Source: Microbacteriaceae bacterium
GTDB taxonomy: Bacteria; Actinomycetota; Actinomycetes; Actinomycetales; Microbacteriaceae
Length of the DNA: 16,424 bases
Assembly: GCA_025463615.1 (NCBI GenBank)
Contig: JAODAU010000037.1
Coordinates: 1-16,424 of the forward strand
Direction of reading: 5' to 3'
Translations under genes and position numbers: made by a program
The notes under the pieces: generated by a model
Seen by the model: only the letters and a program-made list of their open reading frames with translations
The model's database searches: none
What the model was told of the DNA's origin: nothing
In this document: positions 14,084-16,424 of the stretch, one piece after another
Position numbering within the stretch: the stretch's first letter is position 1
How the letters are laid out: every line of letters starts with the position of its first letter

Positions 14084-14100
14084 TCGGGTCATTGACCCGA
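14084..14100. repeat. 17-bp perfect palindrome in the BLUF-tRNA spacer
   Basis: TCGGGTCA, a central T, then TGACCCGA. The arms pair perfectly over eight bases. Its role is unknown; it could be a regulator site or part of a decayed gene end. Confidence 0.5.
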
Positions 14101-14152
14101 GGCCGCCGAGACCGGGAGGGCCTCACGCTGATGGTGGCGCCCGCGGAAAGCG

Positions 14153-14189
14153 AAAAGGCCACCGAGAAGTCGGTGGCCTTTTTCTTTTT
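14153..14189. terminator. Strong intrinsic terminator, possibly bidirectional
   Basis: AAAAGGCCACCGA and TCGGTGGCCTTTT form a 13-bp perfect stem with a GAAG loop. On the plus strand it runs into TCTTTTT, a clear T-run. On the minus strand the stem is followed by CGCTTTC after TTTT. It should end plus-strand transcripts from the BLUF side and could also end the tRNA-Ser transcript, whose 3' end is about 50 bases away on the minus strand. Confidence 0.85.
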
Positions 14190-14236
14190 GGGCTGAGCTT
14201 CGAGAACACGTTCTTCTTGAAGCGACGAGAGCCCCC

Positions 14237-14327
14237 TGGCGGAACCGGTGGGATTTGAACCCACGGTGGGCTCAACACCCACACAACTTTTCGAGAGTTG
14301 CACCTTCGGCCGCTCGGACACGGTTCC
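14237..14327 (-). tRNA. tRNA-Ser (anticodon CGA)
   Basis: On the minus strand the acceptor stem GGAACCG (14327-14321) pairs with CGGTTCC at the 3' side. It is followed by discriminator G and an encoded CCA (14239-14237). The anticodon stem-loop is CAACT-CTCGAAA-AGTTG, giving anticodon CGA for UCG codons. A long variable arm, typical of class II serine tRNAs, precedes the T stem-loop GTGGGTTCAAATCCCAC. The length with CCA is 91 bases. Confidence 0.96.
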
Positions 14328-14349
14328 GGGGAAGAGCTTAGTACACGTC

Positions 14350-14355
14350 TAATGT
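14350..14355 (+). promoter_or_regulatory. Candidate -10 box for the lipase gene
   Basis: TAATGT, then GAGTGC, then the ATG at 14362. The six-base spacing matches other leaderless-type starts here, and there is no Shine-Dalgarno sequence. It begins 22 bases after the 5' end of the divergent tRNA gene. Confidence 0.5.
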
Positions 14356-14361
14356 GAGTGC

Positions 14362-15576
14362 ATGGCACGCAGACCGCACCCCGTTCGGGTGGTCTCCGCC
14401 ATCATCGTGGCCGCCGCTCTGGTGCTCGCGATCGCCAACGTCACGCGCCGCGTCGTGGGCGGCGAAGAGGACCACGCACAGGATGCCGCGTTCTACGCCC
14501 TCCCCGCGCACATCCCCACCGCGGCTCCCGGCACCATCATCCGCGCCGAGCCGCTCGCCGGTGCGCCCCTCGGCGCGCGGGCGTGGAGGGTCATCTACCA
14601 CTCGCGTGACCAGGCCGGCAACGACATCCCGGTCTCCGGCGTGGTCGTGACACCCGCCGGGGTGCCGCCCAGGGGCGGCCGCACGATCGTGTCGTGGGCG
14701 CATCCGACGACAGGGAGCGCGGCGAACTGCGGGCCGTCGCGGTCGGCCGATCCGTTCTTCCTCATCGAGGGGCTGCACGAGCTGCTCGCCGCCGGCTACG
14801 CGATCGCGGCGACCGACTACCCGGGCATGGGCGTCGCGGGCGCGTCGTCGTACCTGCTCGGCATCCCCGAGGCGAACAGCGTGCTCGATGCCGCGCGCGC
14901 CGCACGGCACCTCCTCGGCGCGACGGCCGGCTCGAAGCTGCTGCTCTGGGGTCACTCGCAGGGCGGCCAGGCCGCGCTGTTCGCTGCGCAGCGCGCCGCC
15001 GCCTACGCGCCCGACTTGACACTGAAGGGCGTCGCGGTGGCGGCCCCCGCCGCCGATCTCGGGCAGCTGATGACCGACGACATCATCAACGTCTCCGGCG
15101 TCACGATCGCCTCCTACGCGTTCGGCGCCTACGGACCCGCGTACCAGGACCGGTACTCGCTCAAGGCGATCGACGGCATCCTCACCCCCGCCGGCGCGGC
15201 CGCGACCCCGCGCATGGCGGCGCTCTGACTGCTCAGCCAGAACAAGCAGATCCACGCCATCGCCGATCCGCTCATCGGCCGGTACGTGCGCTCCGACCCG
15301 GCCACCACCGAGCCGTGGCAGACCATGCTCGCCGAGAACAGCGCGGCCACGAAGCTGCCCGTGCCGGTGTACGTGGGGCAGGGGCTGGCCGACAAACTCG
15401 TCATCCCGAGCGCCACGAAGGCCTACGTCGCCGCGCTCTGCGCCAGCGGCACGGATGTCGATTTCCACACGTTCCGCGGTATCGATCACGGCCTCGCGGC
15501 GTACGCTTCCGTGCCGTCCCTGCTCCCCTGGCTGGGCGACGTGGATGCGGGAAGAAAGCCGGTGAGCACATGCTGA
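14362..15576 (+). pseudogene. Secretory-lipase-family (LIP) alpha/beta hydrolase interrupted by one in-frame TGA
   Basis: The frame from ATG 14362 encodes 288 residues, stops at TGA 15226-15228, then continues unbroken in the same frame for 115 more codons to TGA 15574-15576. Together this makes a normal 404-residue LIP-type lipase. A signal-anchor segment lies at about 9-27. Family blocks are FYALPAHIP, RVIYHSRDQAGNDIPVSG, TTGSAANCGPS and the nucleophile S199 in GHSQGG. The predicted acid (D344, QGLADKLVIP) and His (H376, GIDHGL) lie beyond the TGA, so the short product would be inactive. Codon use and conservation do not change after the stop, pointing to a very recent nonsense mutation, a sequencing error or readthrough. 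The far end overlaps the SGNH gene by seven bases. Confidence 0.82.
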
Positions 15577-16316
15577 AGACAGCGGGCATCGTCGCCGCGA
15601 GCGCGGCCGTCGTGGCGTCGGGCCTCGTGGTCGGGCGGCGGATGGTGCAGCGCCGGCAGACCGCGGGGGCGAAGCGCATCGGCGACACCCTGCACCTCAA
15701 CGCGCGCTGGTGGAAGGAGCAGTCCGCCCGCGAGGGCGAGCTGCTCTACGTGGCCGTCGGCGACTCCGCGGCGCAGGGCGTCGGCGCGAGTCGGCCCGGC
15801 CGCGGCTACGTGGGGATGATCGCCACGCACCTGCGCCGGCGCACGGGTAAGAGCATCCGCGTGCTCAACCTCAGCGTCTCGGGGGCGCGACTGCGCGACG
15901 CGATCGCCGTGCAGCTGCCGGCGCTGGAGGGGCTGCAGCCGGACATCATGACGGTCGCGATCGGCGCGAACGACATCGCCGACTTCGACCGCACCCGGTT
16001 CGAGAACGAGCTGGCCGTGATCTTCGACGCACTGCCGTCGGGCGCGATCGTCTCCGAGCTACCGTCCTTCTACTTCGGTGCGGCCGAGAGGCACGTGCGC
16101 GAGGCCAACGCGATAGTGCACCGGCTCGCCGCGCTGCACGGGCTCGAGGTGGCGCCGCTCTACCTCCGCACCAAGCGCCAGGGGGGCGTGCTCTACGCGT
16201 TCAACCAGGTCGCTGCAGACTTCTTCCACCCCAACGATCGCGGCTACCGGGTGTGGGCGTCCGCCTTCATTCCTCTCCTCGACAGGCGCTTCTCGGCCAC
16301 AGTTCCCACGCGCTGA
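15570..16316 (+). CDS. Membrane-anchored SGNH/GDSL hydrolase (esterase/lipase-like)
   Basis: A 248-residue hydrolase. An N-terminal hydrophobic segment (about 5-22) followed by basic RRMVQRRQ suggests a signal anchor. SGNH blocks are complete: block I VAVGDSAAQG with nucleophile S66, block II NLSVSGARL with G105, block III IGANDIADF with N134, and block V D217-F-F-H220 in ADFFHPNDRGY. It should hydrolyse an ester; candidate substrates are acyl chains on lipids or cell-wall sugars. GGTGAG lies about five bases before ATG 15570. The start overlaps the end of the lipase frame (ATGCTGA), implying translational coupling, so the in-frame TGA in the lipase could also reduce expression of this gene. 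Confidence 0.92.
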   Translation: MLKTAGIVAASAAVVASGLVVGRRMVQRRQTAGAKRIGDTLHLNARWWKEQSAREGELLYVAVGDSAAQGVGASRPGRGYVGMIATHLRRRTGKSIRVLNLSVSGARLRDAIAVQLPALEGLQPDIMTVAIGANDIADFDRTRFENELAVIFDALPSGAIVSELPSFYFGAAERHVREANAIVHRLAALHGLEVAPLYLRTKRQGGVLYAFNQVAADFFHPNDRGYRVWASAFIPLLDRRFSATVPTR

Positions 16317-16339
16317 GCGGCAGCGACGGCGGCTGCGCT

Positions 16340-16345
16340 TAGGCT
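16340..16345 (+). promoter_or_regulatory. Candidate -10 box for radA
   Basis: TAGGCT, then TTCCGC, then the ATG at 16352, with no ribosome site. It has the same leaderless-type spacing as other starts in the window. Confidence 0.45.
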
Positions 16346-16351
16346 TTCCGC

Positions 16352-16424
16352 ATGGCCAGAATCCAGTCGACCTTCCGCTGCACCGAGTGCGGCTGGACGA
16401 CCCCGAAATGTGCCGGGCGCTGCG
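16352..16424 (+). CDS. radA: DNA repair protein RadA (Sms), N-terminal zinc-finger fragment
   Basis: The first 24 codons are present and the gene continues beyond the window. The start MARIQSTFRCTECGWTTPK fits the N-terminal four-Cys zinc finger of RadA/Sms, a RecA-related helicase that promotes branch migration during recombinational repair. C10 and C13 form the first CxxC and C24 begins the second. At residue 20, where the family has a near-invariant Trp (P-K/R-W-x-G-x-C), this sequence has Cys (TGT), one base from TGG. Only the zinc finger is visible, so the rest of the protein cannot be assessed. Confidence 0.85.
   Translation, partial: MARIQSTFRCTECGWTTPKCAGRC

Larger units (their letters stand above)
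13931..14236. other. Intergenic stretch of about 306 bases between BLUF gene and tRNA-Ser
   Basis: No convincing gene is present. A plus-strand open stretch from 13964 to the TGA at 14093-14095 would encode at most about 38 residues from TTG 13982, ending in an acidic tail (GDTETEPDDYNRSGH) with no good start; it could be a remnant of a lost gene. A small palindrome GGCATC-AG-GATGCC lies at 13935-13948. A 17-bp palindrome (14084-14100) and a strong hairpin with T-run (14153-14189) fill the right part. Confidence 0.5.

Noticed and set aside
14040..14258. A 72-codon plus-strand open frame before the tRNA
   Set aside because: It runs through the intrinsic terminator and into the tRNA gene, so it cannot be a real protein gene.
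15226..15249. Selenocysteine insertion at the lipase TGA
   Set aside because: The possible hairpin directly after the stop is only five base pairs, lies too close to the TGA for a bacterial SECIS element, and the position is not a redox site in this family. Error, mutation or simple readthrough is more likely.

Overview
The window looks like chromosomal DNA from a high-GC actinobacterium, most likely of the Microbacteriaceae type. This is inferred from the roughly 70% G+C, the codon use, the mix of families (LtrA, CGNR zinc finger, CrtC/AttH-like, SGNH and LIP hydrolases), and the many start codons that lie 6-7 bases after a TANNNT -10 box, the usual arrangement of leaderless actinobacterial genes. 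There is no phage, plasmid, IS element or CRISPR array.

Left part (1-4922). The 3' end of an unknown gene converges on a histidine kinase/response regulator pair, with the kinase first and a 4-base ATGA overlap. A small unknown gene diverges from a CrtC/AttH-type lipocalin-like protein. That is followed by a GNAT acetyltransferase whose stop codon interlocks with the stop of a small membrane protein on the other strand.

Middle (4449-9327). There are two regulator/SDR modules. In the first, a MarR regulator is divergent from an SDR oxidoreductase plus the small membrane protein. Two AT-rich palindromes 33 bp apart sit on the SDR promoter and look like MarR operators. In the second, a CGNR zinc-finger (ABATE-type) regulator is divergent from a compact three-gene operon: an SDR without its catalytic Tyr/Lys, a 98-residue protein resembling the N-terminal head domain of ScoMcrA, and an LtrA-family membrane protein. 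A repeated GCTAATG/CATTAGC element lies between regulator and operon. This second cluster is the best candidate here for an undescribed functional unit.

Right part (9328-16424). A four-helix membrane protein has an ECF-sigma-type promoter and ends at a 20-bp perfect inverted repeat. Next come a two-gene unit (predicted beta-propeller and a protein with Ig-like domains, the second apparently starting at CTG inside a CTGA overlap) and a divergent GSDH-type lipoprotein. A lower-GC patch holds a BLUF blue-light sensor and lies next to the 3' end of a tRNA-Ser(CGA). A secreted-lipase-type gene is split by one in-frame TGA yet otherwise intact, and overlaps a membrane-anchored SGNH hydrolase by 7 bases. 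The window ends in the first 24 codons of radA.

All family assignments come from reading motifs by eye. No database search was run.
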